The position numbers were made by a program, and so were the translations under genes. DNA of 64,000 nucleotides. Origin: Massilia sp. PDC64. GTDB taxonomy: Bacteria; Pseudomonadota; Gammaproteobacteria; Burkholderiales; Burkholderiaceae_D. This document shows, one piece after another, positions 8,359 through 17,505 of this stretch. The stretch's first letter is position 1. The number at the start of each line of letters is the position of its first letter. Location: the NCBI RefSeq assembly GCF_900101265.1, contig NZ_FMZS01000014.1, positions 1 through 64,000 on the forward strand. Reading direction: 5' to 3'. The notes beneath the pieces are model-generated. The model was given only the letters and a program-made list of their open reading frames with translations. It did no database searches and was not told the origin of the DNA.

Positions 8359-9854
8359 CAGATCTCCTGTCCCTTCTCGAGCGCGATGTCGCGCACGGCG
8401 TCGACGAACACCTGCGCGCGGTGCGCGTAGTTCGTGAACATGTCCAGGCTCGCGCACGCAGGCGACAGCAGCACGACGTCACCCGATTTCGCGAGGCCGC
8501 TCGCGCGGCGCACCGCTTCCGGCAGGCCGGGCAGCTCGAAGCACGGCACGCCGGTCGGCGCCAGCGCGGCGCCGATGGCGGGACCGTCGCGGCCGATCAG
8601 CAGCACGGCGCGCACGTAGCGCGAGCACGGGCCCGCGAGCGGGCTGAAATCCTGGCCCTTGCCGTCGCCGCCCGCGATCAGGAGGATCTGGCGGTCCGTC
8701 TCGCCGAACGTTTTACCGAGGCCTTCCAGCGCGGCGACGGTGGCGCCCACGTTCGTGCCCTTGGAATCGTCGTAGTACTCGACGTTGTCGATGCTGGTGA
8801 TCAGTTCGACGCGGTGCGGCTCGCCCTGGTATTCGCGCAGGCCGTGCAGCAGCGGCGCCAGCGGCAGGCCGACGGCGCGGCACAGCGCGAGCGCGGCCAG
8901 CGCGTTGGACGCGTTGTGCAGGCCGCGGATGCGCAGCGCATCGGCCGGCATCAGGCGGTTGATCGTGACTTCCACCGGTTCGGCCGGCTCGTTCTTCTTT
9001 TTCTTCTTCTCGGGTTCCTCGGCCGGATTCGCGTTCGCGAGCCACAGCACGCTCCGTTCGTTGACGAGGCCGAAGCTGCCCGGCGCATCCGGTTCGCCCG
9101 TGCCGAACGTGGTGATCGTCGCGCCCGGCGCCGTCATGCCCATCACGGTCGCATCGTCGCGGTTCAGCACGCGCACGGTGTCCGTGCCGAAGATGCGCGC
9201 CTTGTCGGCGGCATAGGCGACCATGCTGCCGTGCCAGTCGAGGTGGTCCTGCGTGATGTTCAGGACGGTCGCCGCGTCCGGGTTCAGGCTGTACGTCGTG
9301 TGCAGCTGGAAGCTGGAGAGTTCCAGCACCCACGCCTGCGGCAACTCGTTCGCGTCGATCACTTCGCGCAGCACGTCCAGCGCAGCGGGGCTGATATTGC
9401 CGGCGACCTTCGTCGTGAGACCGGCGCGGCGGCACAAGAGGCCCGTGAGGCTCGTCACCGTCGTCTTGCCGTTCGTGCCCGTGATGGCGATGACTTTCGG
9501 CGCATAGCCCCGCTCCGCTTTCAGCGCAGACAGCGCCTGCGCGAACAGCTCGATCTCGCCCCACAGCGGCACGTGGCGTTCGGCCGCTGCCGGTGCGACC
9601 TCCGCCAGTTCGCGGTTCGGCGCGAGGCCCGGGCTGACGGCCACGAAGTCGACGCCGTCCAGCAGATTCGCGCCGAACGGGCCGGCGACGAAGTCCGCAT
9701 CCGGCACGGCTTCACGCAACGCAGGCAGGCGCGCCGGTTCTGCGCGGGTGTCGGCCACGCGCACGCGGGCGCCCGAGCGCGCGAGCCACAGCGCCATCGC
9801 CAGGCCCGATTCGCCGAGCCCCAGTACCAGTGCGGTTTTGCCTTCGTAGTTCAT
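8358..9854 (-). CDS. murD: UDP-N-acetylmuramoyl-L-alanine--D-glutamate ligase
   Basis: Adds D-glutamate to UDP-MurNAc-L-Ala in the cytoplasm. At 498 residues it is about 50 longer than the E. coli enzyme. The N-terminal motif is KTALVLGLGESGLAMALWL, the ATP loop is AITGTNGKTTVTSLTGLLC and the C-terminal domain contains YYDDSKGTNVGATVAAL. The extra length includes a charged stretch with a lysine run (EEPEKKKKKNEPAEP, about residues 277-291) before the central domain resumes. The stretch lies in a likely surface loop, and the catalytic motifs are intact. Confidence 0.97.
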   Translation of the reverse strand: MNYEGKTALVLGLGESGLAMALWLARSGARVRVADTRAEPARLPALREAVPDADFVAGPFGANLLDGVDFVAVSPGLAPNRELAEVAPAAAERHVPLWGEIELFAQALSALKAERGYAPKVIAITGTNGKTTVTSLTGLLCRRAGLTTKVAGNISPAALDVLREVIDANELPQAWVLELSSFQLHTTYSLNPDAATVLNITQDHLDWHGSMVAYAADKARIFGTDTVRVLNRDDATVMGMTAPGATITTFGTGEPDAPGSFGLVNERSVLWLANANPAEEPEKKKKKNEPAEPVEVTINRLMPADALRIRGLHNASNALAALALCRAVGLPLAPLLHGLREYQGEPHRVELITSIDNVEYYDDSKGTNVGATVAALEGLGKTFGETDRQILLIAGGDGKGQDFSPLAGPCSRYVRAVLLIGRDGPAIGAALAPTGVPCFELPGLPEAVRRASGLAKSGDVVLLSPACASLDMFTNYAHRAQVFVDAVRDIALEKGQEI

Positions 9855-9855
9855 A

Positions 9856-11025
9856 TCAGCGCAGTTTGAGAGTCGAGATGCCGATGAGGACGAGGATCAT
9901 CGTCACGATCCAGAAGCGCACGACGACCTTGGTTTCCTTCCAGCCCTTCTGTTCGAAATGGTGATGCAGGGGCGCCATCAGGAACACCCGGCGTCCCTGG
10001 CCGTACTTCTTTTTCGTGTACTTGAACCAGCCGACCTGGATGATCACGGACAGCGTCTCGGCGACGAACACGCCGCCCATGATGAACAGGACGATCTCCT
10101 GGCGCACGATGACGGCGATGGTGCCGAGCGCGCCGCCCAGCGCCAGCGCGCCCACGTCGCCCATGAACATCTGCGCGGGATGCGCGTTATACCAGAGGAA
10201 GGCCAGGCCCGCGCCCGCCATCGCGCCGCAGAAGATCAGCAGTTCGCCGGCGCCGGGGATGTGCGGGATGAACAGGTAGCGCGAATACGTCGCGTTACCG
10301 GTGAGATAAGCGAACAGGCCCAGCGCGCCGCCCACCATCACGGTCGGCATGATGGCGAGGCCGTCCAGGCCATCGGTAAAATTGACGGCGTTCGAGGCGC
10401 CCACGATCACGCAATAGGTCAGCGCGATGAAGCCCCACACGCCCAGCGGATAGCTGATGGTCTTGAAGAACGGGACGATCAGGTCGGCCTTCGGCGGCAG
10501 GTCCATCGAGAAGCCGGACTGCACCCACGCGAAGAACAGCTGCCACACTTCCCACGGCGTCGCGGCGGACACGGAGAACGCGAGGTACAGCGACGACGTG
10601 ATGCCGATCAGCGACATCCAGAAGTATTTTTCGCCCGAGCGCATGCCCTCGGGGTCCTTGTAGACGACCTTGCGGTAGTCGTCGACCCAGCCGATGGCGC
10701 CGAAGCCGAGCGTGACGACGAGGACGGGCCAGATCAGGCGGTTCGAGAGGTCGCACCACAGCAGCGTGGAGACGCCGATGGCGATCAGCACGAGCACGCC
10801 GCCCATGGTCGGGGTGCCGTGCTTGGTCAGGTGGGTCTGCGGACCATACGTGCGCACGGCCTGGCCGACCTTCATCTCGGTGAGCTTGCGGATCACGGCC
10901 GGACCGCACAGCATGCCGATGCTGATCGCGGTAATCGTCGCGAACACGGCGCGGAACGTGATGTAGTTAAAAACGCGCAGCGGACCGATGTAGTCCTGAA
11001 AATATTGTGCGAGCCAAAGCAGCAT
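9856..11025 (-). CDS. mraY: Phospho-MurNAc-pentapeptide transferase
   Basis: Polytopic membrane enzyme that transfers phospho-MurNAc-pentapeptide to undecaprenyl phosphate to make lipid I. The 389 residues have the family motifs: KHGTPTMGGVLVLI, the aspartate pair in GWVDDYRKVVYKD, NFTDGLDGLA and the histidine-rich APLHHHFEQKGWKE near the C-terminus. About ten hydrophobic segments are visible. The gap to murD is a single base and the gap from murF is four bases. Confidence 0.98.
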   Translation of the reverse strand: MLLWLAQYFQDYIGPLRVFNYITFRAVFATITAISIGMLCGPAVIRKLTEMKVGQAVRTYGPQTHLTKHGTPTMGGVLVLIAIGVSTLLWCDLSNRLIWPVLVVTLGFGAIGWVDDYRKVVYKDPEGMRSGEKYFWMSLIGITSSLYLAFSVSAATPWEVWQLFFAWVQSGFSMDLPPKADLIVPFFKTISYPLGVWGFIALTYCVIVGASNAVNFTDGLDGLAIMPTVMVGGALGLFAYLTGNATYSRYLFIPHIPGAGELLIFCGAMAGAGLAFLWYNAHPAQMFMGDVGALALGGALGTIAVIVRQEIVLFIMGGVFVAETLSVIIQVGWFKYTKKKYGQGRRVFLMAPLHHHFEQKGWKETKVVVRFWIVTMILVLIGISTLKLR

Positions 11026-11029
11026 AAGT

Positions 11030-12403
11030 CTAGTGGGCTTCCTTGCCGGTGTTGGTTGATGCGGTCAGGTGTTGGACCACGCGTTCCATCTTCATGAAGC
11101 GCGAGCCCTTCACCAACACAGTTGCGTCAGATTTGCTGCCCAGTTTTTGATCCAGTGCTGCCAATAATTCGTCGAACTGCTCGTAGTGTTGCGCTCCCGA
11201 TCCGGCCATGTGGCGAGCCAGGTCGCCGGTCGCGAGCACGGTGTCGATGCCGCGACTTGCGGCATACGCACCGATTTCCTGGTGAAACTCAGGTCCCTGC
11301 GTGCCAACCTCGCCCATGTCGCCCAGCACGAGGACGCGCGGCGACGGGTATTGCGCGAGCACGTCGATGGCGGCGCGCACGGAGTCGGGGTTGGCGTTGT
11401 ACGTATCGTCGATGACGGTGGCGCCGTTCGCCGCCTGCTTGCGCTGCAGGCGGCCGCTGACGGGCGCAAACGCTTCCAGGCCGCGCACGATGGCGTCGAC
11501 CGGAATGCCGGCCGCGAGCGCGCTTGCGGTGGCGGCCAGCGCGTTGCGGACGTTGTGGGCGCCGGCGGCGTTCAGCTGAATAGTGAAGCGTTCGACACCC
11601 GCGGTGACGGCAAGTTCGCTGCCGAACGCCGTCACGGTGTAGGCCGCGCGCACGTCGCATGCATCGGTCAGGCCGAATGTCAGCACCTTGCGCGCGCCCG
11701 CCAGGCCGCGCCACAGGTCGGTGTACTCGTCATCGCCGGGGAACACGGCCACGCCGTCCGCCGGCAACGCCTGCAGCACGGCGCCGTTCTCGCGCGCCAC
11801 CGCTTCCACGGTGTGCATGAATTCCTGGTGCTCGCGCTGCGCGTTGTTGACGAGGGCGACGGTCGGCTCGGCGATGGCGGCCAGGCGCGCGATCTCGCCC
11901 GGGTGGTTCATGCCCAGCTCCACGACGGCGGCCTTGTGCGTCCCGGTTAGGCGCGTCACCGTCAGCGGCACGCCGATCTCGTTGTTCAGATTGCCCTGCG
12001 TGGCAAGGCGTCCCTCCGCGCCGAACGCGGCGGCAAGGATGGACGCGATCATTTCCTTGACCGTCGTCTTGCCGTTGCTGCCCGTGACGCCGATGACGGG
12101 AATGGCGAAGCGGCGGCGCCAGAAGTTGCCGATGCGGCCCAGCGCGACGAGCGTATCCGGCACGACGATGGCCGGCAGCGGATAGTGGTCGGGGAGCTTC
12201 TCGACGACGACGGCCGCGATGGGCTGGTCGACCAGCTGGCCGAGGAAGTCGTGGGCATCGAAGCGGTCGCCGCGCAGGGCGACGAACAGCGACCCCGGCA
12301 TCACCTGCCGGCTGTCGGTCGACACGCCCTGGAAGTACGCGTCGCGCGTCACGCGCGCGCCGTCGATGGACGACACCACTTGCTCGATCGAGCCACGAAT
12401 CAT
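11030..12403 (-). CDS. murF: UDP-MurNAc-tripeptide--D-alanyl-D-alanine ligase
   Basis: Adds the D-Ala-D-Ala dipeptide made by Ddl to the UDP-MurNAc-tripeptide. The 457 residues contain the ATP loop GVTGSNGKTTVKEMIASIL (about residue 107), the LGMNHPGEI motif and the C-terminal IDDTYNANPDSVRAAIDVL. The ATG at 12403 shares one base with the murE stop (TGATG). Codon use and length are normal for the family. Confidence 0.97.
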   Translation of the reverse strand: MIRGSIEQVVSSIDGARVTRDAYFQGVSTDSRQVMPGSLFVALRGDRFDAHDFLGQLVDQPIAAVVVEKLPDHYPLPAIVVPDTLVALGRIGNFWRRRFAIPVIGVTGSNGKTTVKEMIASILAAAFGAEGRLATQGNLNNEIGVPLTVTRLTGTHKAAVVELGMNHPGEIARLAAIAEPTVALVNNAQREHQEFMHTVEAVARENGAVLQALPADGVAVFPGDDEYTDLWRGLAGARKVLTFGLTDACDVRAAYTVTAFGSELAVTAGVERFTIQLNAAGAHNVRNALAATASALAAGIPVDAIVRGLEAFAPVSGRLQRKQAANGATVIDDTYNANPDSVRAAIDVLAQYPSPRVLVLGDMGEVGTQGPEFHQEIGAYAASRGIDTVLATGDLARHMAGSGAQHYEQFDELLAALDQKLGSKSDATVLVKGSRFMKMERVVQHLTASTNTGKEAH

Positions 12404-13950
12404 CAGACAGTCCTCATCATGGTGAGCCGCGCGGTCAGCGCCAGCGCGGCGTGGTCGGCGTCGGAAAACGGAATCTTCCGGCCCTTGATTTCCTGGTAAG
12501 GCTCATGGCCCTTCCCCGCCAGCAGGATCACGTCCGGCTTGGCGGCATGCTTCACGGCCGACAGGATCGCGGCGGCGCGGTCCTCGATGGCCTGGTGCGT
12601 CGACGTCGGATGGTGCGGGTCCATGCCGGCCACGATCTGCTCGATGATGGCGCGCGGCTCCTCGCTCCTCGGGTTGTCGCTCGTGACAAGCACGTGCTCG
12701 GCCATCTGCGCGATGCGGCCCATCTGCGGACGCTTGCCCGGATCGCGGTCGCCGCCGCAGCCGAACACGCACCACAACTGGCCGCCGCGCTCCTGCGCGA
12801 CCTGGCGCAGCGCTTCCAGCGTCTTTTCCAGCGCGTCCGGCGTGTGCGCGTAGTCGATCACGACCATCGGCGCATCCTGGCCGCCCAGTTGCTGCATGCG
12901 GCCCGGTGCGGGCACGAGCGCCTCGACGGCGTCGAGCGCGGCGCGCAGGTCGACACCTTTCGCCAGCAGCGCGCCCAGCACGGCCAGCACGTTGCTCGCG
13001 TTGAAGTGGCCGACCATGTGCGTGCGCGCGACCGCGCTGCCGTACGGCGACTCGATGTGGAATTCGCTGCCGTTCGGGCGGCTGCGCAGGTTCGAAGCAC
13101 GCAGCACGGCGACGCCGTCCAGCACCGGTTGTTCCTCATTTTCTCCATGATCGGCACGCAAGGTGTAGCCGATCACCGCCACTTCCGGACGGGCGGAACG
13201 CAGGTGCTGGGCGATGCGCACGCCCGCTTCATCGTCCAGGTTGACGACGGCCGTCTTCAGGCCCGGCCAGTCGAACAGCCGGCGCTTCGCGGCTTCGTAC
13301 GCCGCCATGTCGCCGTGGTAGTCGAGGTGGTCGCGCGTGAGGTTCGTGAACACGGCCACGTCGAAATGCATGCCGGCCGTGCGGTGCTCCACGAGGCCGA
13401 TCGACGACACCTCGATCGCGAGCGACGTCGCGCCCGCGTCGCGCAGGCGCGCGAGTTCCGTCGCCAGCAGCACGGCGTCCGGCGTCGTGTAGCCGGTCGC
13501 GTCGAATTCCGGTTCGGCGCGGCCGCGCACGAGGCCCACGCCCAGGGTGCCGATGACGGCCGCCGTCTCGTGCAAGTGGGCCAGCGCCTGCGCGGTCCAC
13601 AACGCGCACGACGTCTTGCCGTTGGTGCCCGTGACGCCGACGGTGAACATCGCGGCATCGGGCGCGCCGTAAAACGCATGCGCGATCGGGCCGGCGTTCT
13701 TTTTCAGGTCCGCGACGGCGAGGTGCGGTACGCCGAGGGTTTCGTCGAAGTCGAAATCGCGGTTGTCGTACACGACGGCGGCGGCCCCGTTCTCGATGGC
13801 GGCGGGGATGAAGCGGCGGCCGTCGGCGGCTTCGCCCGGATAGGCGAAGAACACGTCGCCGCTGCGCACGCGGCGCGAGTCGGAAACGAGACGGCCGCCT
13901 GGTGCGGCGGCCCTGATCCATTCAACGATGTTCGGCGTCTCGGCCATCAA
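12403..13950 (-). CDS. murE: UDP-MurNAc-L-Ala-D-Glu:meso-diaminopimelate ligase
   Basis: Adds the third stem-peptide residue to UDP-MurNAc-dipeptide. The 515-residue protein has the ATP loop GVTGTNGKTSCALWTAQAL (about residue 104) and the C-terminal motif VTSDNPRSEEP. DNPR is the specificity motif of meso-diaminopimelate-adding enzymes, so the peptidoglycan is predicted to be the usual Gram-negative DAP type. The start overlaps the ftsI stop by four bases (ATGA). Confidence 0.97.
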   Translation of the reverse strand: MMAETPNIVEWIRAAAPGGRLVSDSRRVRSGDVFFAYPGEAADGRRFIPAAIENGAAAVVYDNRDFDFDETLGVPHLAVADLKKNAGPIAHAFYGAPDAAMFTVGVTGTNGKTSCALWTAQALAHLHETAAVIGTLGVGLVRGRAEPEFDATGYTTPDAVLLATELARLRDAGATSLAIEVSSIGLVEHRTAGMHFDVAVFTNLTRDHLDYHGDMAAYEAAKRRLFDWPGLKTAVVNLDDEAGVRIAQHLRSARPEVAVIGYTLRADHGENEEQPVLDGVAVLRASNLRSRPNGSEFHIESPYGSAVARTHMVGHFNASNVLAVLGALLAKGVDLRAALDAVEALVPAPGRMQQLGGQDAPMVVIDYAHTPDALEKTLEALRQVAQERGGQLWCVFGCGGDRDPGKRPQMGRIAQMAEHVLVTSDNPRSEEPRAIIEQIVAGMDPHHPTSTHQAIEDRAAAILSAVKHAAKPDVILLAGKGHEPYQEIKGRKIPFSDADHAALALTARLTMMRTV

Positions 13951-15716
13951 TTACTCTCCTCGAAAGGATGTTCCGGAATGATGATGTCGGTGACCGTGGA
14001 GTCGGGCGGCACGTTGGCGGCCCGTAGCGCATTCGCCGCCAGCGCCGCGAACGTCGGCGCCGCGACCGCGCCGCCGGTGTGGAACGGCCCCGATGGATCG
14101 TCGATCATCACGGCGATGACGAAGCGCGGATTGCTCATCGGCGCGATGCCGACGAAGTTGCCGACGTAGTGCGTCTGCGAATAGCGGCCGTTGATGACTT
14201 TCTGCGCCGTGCCGGTCTTGCCGCCGACGCGGTAACCGGCCACCTGCGCCTGCGACGCCGTACCCTGCGGGCTCACCACCGATTCGACCATCGTGCGAAC
14301 CTGGGCCGCGGTCTTCGGCGAAATGATCTGCTGGCCGACCGGCTTCTCGGTCACCTTCTGGAACGACAGCGGAATGACGTCGCCGTCGCGCGCGAAGATC
14401 AGCCAGGCATGGGCCAGCTGCAGCAGCGACATCGAGATGCCCTGGCCGAACGACATGTTGGCCTTGGCGACGATCGGCCACGATTTATACGGACGCACGC
14501 GGCCCGCCGCGGCGCCCGGGAAGCCGTAGCGCGGCGCCTGGCCGAAGCCGACCTTGGTGAACATCTCCCACATCTCCTGGGCCGACAGCAGCTCGGAGAT
14601 CTTGGTCGTGCCGATGTTGGACGATTTCTGGATGATCGTGGTGACGTCGATGACGCCGTGCGGGTGCGTGTCGCGGATCGTGTGGCCACCGGTCTGGTAG
14701 CGGCCGTTGCCCGTGTCGAACAGCGTGGTCGGCTTGATCAGGCCCTTGTCCAGCGCCAGCGCGACGGTGAACGGCTTCAGGGTGGAGCCCGGCTCGAACG
14801 TGTCGGTGATGACGCGGTTGCGCAGCTGCTCGCCCGTCAGGTGCGAGCGGTCGTTCGGGTTGTAGGTCGGCCAGTTGGCCAGGGCCAGCACCTCGCCCGT
14901 GTGCACGTCCAGCACGACGGCGGCGCCGGCCTTGGCGTGGAACTTCTCCACCGCGTCCTTGATGCTGTTGAAGGCGATGTACTGCAGCTTGGAGTCGACC
15001 GCCAGCGTGATGTCCTTGCCGTCGTGCGGCTCGCGCGACAGGCCCACGTCCTCGACGATGCGGCCCAGGCGGTCCTTGATCACGCGCCGGCTGCCCGTCT
15101 GGCCCACGAGGTTCTTCTGCTGCGCGAGCTCGATGCCTTCCTGGCCCACGTCCTCCACGTTCGTGAAGCCGACGATGTGCGCCATCACCTCGCCCTGCGG
15201 GTAATAGCGCTTGTATTCCTTGCGCGTGTCGATGCCTTCGATGCCGAGCTTCTCGATCTTGGCGATGACGTCCATCTCCACCTGGCGCTTCAGGTAGACG
15301 AAGGTGCGGTCCGAGTCGAGTTTCTTGAGCAGGTCGGCCTCGGGCAGGTCGAGCAGTTGCGCCAGTTCGCGCAGCTTGGGACGCGGCGAATTCAGCACGT
15401 CCTCGGGAATCGCCCACACGGCTTTCACGGGCAGCGACGACGCGAGCACAATGCCGTTGCGGTCGAAGATCTTGCCGCGCGTGGCCGGCAGTTCGAGCGT
15501 GCGCTCGTAGCGGCTCGCGCCCTGCTTCTGCAGGAAGCGGTTGGAGACGCCCTGCAGCCACAGTGCGCGTCCGGCCAGCGCGAGGAAGGCGGCGAACAGC
15601 ACGAACAGGACGACGCGCGAGCGCCAGTCCGGCAGGCGCACGGCCAGCACGGGGCTCTTGGAAAACGCCACGCCCTTGGCGGCGGCGACGCGGGATCCGT
15701 TGGTGCCGGCCTTCAT
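13947..15716 (-). CDS. ftsI: Penicillin-binding protein 3 (FtsI), septal transpeptidase
   Basis: Monofunctional class B PBP that cross-links septal peptidoglycan and works with FtsW. The 589 residues start with a cytoplasmic tail and one membrane anchor (VVLFVLFAAFLALAGRAL). A pedestal domain and the transpeptidase domain follow. The active-site motifs are STLK (in EPGSTLKPF), SSN (in KSSNIGTTK) and KTG (in VGGKTGTAQ). It overlaps ftsL and murE by four bases on either side. Confidence 0.97.
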   Translation of the reverse strand: MKAGTNGSRVAAAKGVAFSKSPVLAVRLPDWRSRVVLFVLFAAFLALAGRALWLQGVSNRFLQKQGASRYERTLELPATRGKIFDRNGIVLASSLPVKAVWAIPEDVLNSPRPKLRELAQLLDLPEADLLKKLDSDRTFVYLKRQVEMDVIAKIEKLGIEGIDTRKEYKRYYPQGEVMAHIVGFTNVEDVGQEGIELAQQKNLVGQTGSRRVIKDRLGRIVEDVGLSREPHDGKDITLAVDSKLQYIAFNSIKDAVEKFHAKAGAAVVLDVHTGEVLALANWPTYNPNDRSHLTGEQLRNRVITDTFEPGSTLKPFTVALALDKGLIKPTTLFDTGNGRYQTGGHTIRDTHPHGVIDVTTIIQKSSNIGTTKISELLSAQEMWEMFTKVGFGQAPRYGFPGAAAGRVRPYKSWPIVAKANMSFGQGISMSLLQLAHAWLIFARDGDVIPLSFQKVTEKPVGQQIISPKTAAQVRTMVESVVSPQGTASQAQVAGYRVGGKTGTAQKVINGRYSQTHYVGNFVGIAPMSNPRFVIAVMIDDPSGPFHTGGAVAAPTFAALAANALRAANVPPDSTVTDIIIPEHPFEESN

Positions 15717-15985
15717 TTACCGCCTTCCGTCAGGTATTGGGTGCGCGCCGGCGAGAGCGGCGCCATGTCCAGCTGCTTGCGCGCGATCTGTTCGATGCGC
15801 TCGTTCTTGCCGAGGGTGGACTGGTCGAGCTGGAGCTGTGCCCAGTCGATCTCGAGCTGGCGCTGCTGCTGCACCAGCTTTTCCTGGTCGATGAACAGGT
15901 GGCGCGCCTGGTAGCGCGCGTTCACGACCGACAGCGCGCAGCCGACGAGGAGCGCCGTCAGCACGACGTTGATCTTGCCCGTCAT
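15713..15985 (-). CDS. ftsL: Cell division protein FtsL
   Basis: Small bitopic protein that forms the FtsQLB subcomplex and helps activate FtsWI. The 90 residues have an N-terminal membrane segment (INVVLTALLVGCALSVV). A periplasmic heptad-repeat helix follows (LVQQQRQLEIDWAQLQLDQ), as expected for a coiled coil with FtsB. Sequence conservation in this family is low; size, topology and position between rsmH and ftsI make the call. Confidence 0.93.
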   Translation of the reverse strand: MTGKINVVLTALLVGCALSVVNARYQARHLFIDQEKLVQQQRQLEIDWAQLQLDQSTLGKNERIEQIARKQLDMAPLSPARTQYLTEGGK

Positions 15986-16941
15986 GCTTGCGCTCCCAGC
16001 CGTTCGGCCACGCGCAGGACCGCCGAGCGGGCGCGCGGATTGGCGTCGACTTCCACGTCGGAGGGTTTCGTCTTGCTGATCAACTTCATCAAGGGCTTCG
16101 GCAAATCGGCGGCGCGGATCGGCAACCGGCGGTCCGGTTGCTCGACCTTGGCCTTCGACGCCAGGAACTGCTTGACCATGCGGTCTTCCAGCGAGTGGAA
16201 GCTGATCACGGACAGGCGCCCGCCGGGCGCCAGCAGTTCGAAGGCGGCGTTCAGACCTGCTTCAAGGTCCTCAAGCTCTTGATTGATGAAAATCCGGATA
16301 GCCTGAAAGGTGCGGGTTGCCGGATCCTTGCCTTTCTCCCGGGTTTTGACCGCGTTTGCCACGATTGCGGCAAGCTGTCGTGTGCTTGAAATTGGTTCGA
16401 TTGCCCGGCCAGCAACAATCGCCTTTGCAATCTGAAAAGCAAACCGTTCTTCCCCATAATCCCGAATCACCTTTTCCAGTTGTCTCTCCGGCACTTCGGC
16501 CAGCCAGGCGGCGGCGGAAATGCCCCGTGTCGTATCCATCCGCATGTCCAGGGGACCATCGTTGCGGAAGCTGAACCCGCGGCTCGCATCGTCGACCTGG
16601 GGCGAGGAGATGCCCAGGTCCAGCAGGATGCCGTCGACCTGGTGCACGCCTCGTGCCGCCAGCGCTTCGCGCATCGTCGCGAAGCTGTCGTGCACGATCG
16701 AGAAACGCGGATCGTTCATCTGCTCGGCCGTCGCGATCGCCTGCGGATCCTTGTCGAAACCGATCAGGCGCCCTTCCGGCGCCAGTTTCGACAGGATCAG
16801 CCGGCTATGACCGCCGCGGCCGAACGTGCCATCTATATAAGTGCCTGCCGTGCGCGCGCCTTCGAGGGCGAGTGCATCGACTGCTTCATCCAACAGCACC
16901 GTACGATGCTGCAAACCGGGCACCGGCTGAGTCACATTCAT
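15982..16941 (-). CDS. rsmH: 16S rRNA (cytosine-1402-N4)-methyltransferase RsmH (MraW)
   Basis: SAM-dependent enzyme that methylates N4 of C1402 in the 16S rRNA decoding centre. The start chosen at 16941 begins MNVTQPVPGLQHRTVLLDEAV and gives 319 residues, normal for the family. It is eight bases after the mraZ stop. The SAM motif is YIDGTFGRGGHSRLIL, with LDLGISSPQVDDASRGFSF and ISFHSLEDRMVKQF further on. Codon use around 16.2-16.5 kb is a little more A/T rich than in the neighbours, but the reading frame is intact. Confidence 0.96.
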   Translation of the reverse strand: MNVTQPVPGLQHRTVLLDEAVDALALEGARTAGTYIDGTFGRGGHSRLILSKLAPEGRLIGFDKDPQAIATAEQMNDPRFSIVHDSFATMREALAARGVHQVDGILLDLGISSPQVDDASRGFSFRNDGPLDMRMDTTRGISAAAWLAEVPERQLEKVIRDYGEERFAFQIAKAIVAGRAIEPISSTRQLAAIVANAVKTREKGKDPATRTFQAIRIFINQELEDLEAGLNAAFELLAPGGRLSVISFHSLEDRMVKQFLASKAKVEQPDRRLPIRAADLPKPLMKLISKTKPSDVEVDANPRARSAVLRVAERLGAQA

Positions 16942-16949
16942 GCGGCGCC

Positions 16950-17378
16950 TTAGAAGGAGAAATTGGAAAGGACATCGGGCATGCCGCCCGCGACGGCTTC
17001 GGCCTCGTTTTCTGCCAGCTTGGCGGCGTCCCAGATCTCGAAATGGGTCCCCATCCCGAGCATCATCACTTCCTTCTCCAAACCAACTGCATTGCGCAGC
17101 TCGGGCGAAATGAGCACCCGACCCGCGCTGTCCATCTCGACATCGCAGGCGTTCCCCAGGAAAATGCGTTGCCACGCCCGTGCCGACATCGGCCAGGCGG
17201 CGATCTGCTCGCGATGTTCTTCCCACACCGGGCGCGGGAAGAACAACAGGCAACCATGCGGGTGTTTCGTGAGCGTCATACGGCCTTCACATTGCTGCAT
17301 CAAGGCGTCGCGATGCTTGGCCGGTATTGACATCCGTCCTTTGGCATCGAGATTGATCGCTGACGCGCCCTGAAACAC
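16950..17378 (-). CDS. mraZ: Transcriptional regulator MraZ
   Basis: DNA-binding protein with two SpoVT/AbrB-type halves that represses its own dcw operon in E. coli by binding TGGG direct repeats. The 142 residues show one half starting at INLDAKGRMSIPAKHRDAL and the second at VEMDSAGRVLISPELRNAV. It starts with GTG at 17378 after a weak AGG. It is the first gene of the cluster and lies 54 bases downstream of an array of TGGG boxes. Confidence 0.96.
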   Translation of the reverse strand: MFQGASAINLDAKGRMSIPAKHRDALMQQCEGRMTLTKHPHGCLLFFPRPVWEEHREQIAAWPMSARAWQRIFLGNACDVEMDSAGRVLISPELRNAVGLEKEVMMLGMGTHFEIWDAAKLAENEAEAVAGGMPDVLSNFSF

Positions 17379-17431
17379 GTTGTACCTAGTTTTGGAGAGT
17401 TATCAGTCTGATTATTTTTAGGCGCCGGGAG

Positions 17432-17477
17432 ACCCACCGATCTCCCACAAAACTGCACTTTTTGCCACCGTTTCCCA
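17432..17477 (-). promoter_or_regulatory. MraZ operator: array of TGGG-type direct repeats
   Basis: On the minus strand TGGGA starts at 17477, TGGCA at 17467, TGCAG at 17457, TGGGA at 17447 and TGGGT at 17436. Four starts are exactly ten bases apart and the last is eleven apart. Direct TGGGN repeats with five-base spacers are the known MraZ target in E. coli. The boxes at 17477, 17447 and 17436 are full matches and the two between them are degenerate. The first box overlaps the last base of the predicted -10 element, so bound MraZ would block transcription start. Confidence 0.85.
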
Positions 17478-17505
17478 CTTTAGAGGAAGCGTTGTCTGTG
17501 GTCAA
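17477..17505 (-). promoter_or_regulatory. Predicted sigma70 promoter of the dcw operon
   Basis: The minus strand reads TTGACC (17505-17500), a 17-base spacer and TAAAGT (17482-17477). This is a near-consensus sigma70 promoter about 100 bases upstream of the mraZ GTG. It abuts the MraZ box array. Confidence 0.75.
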
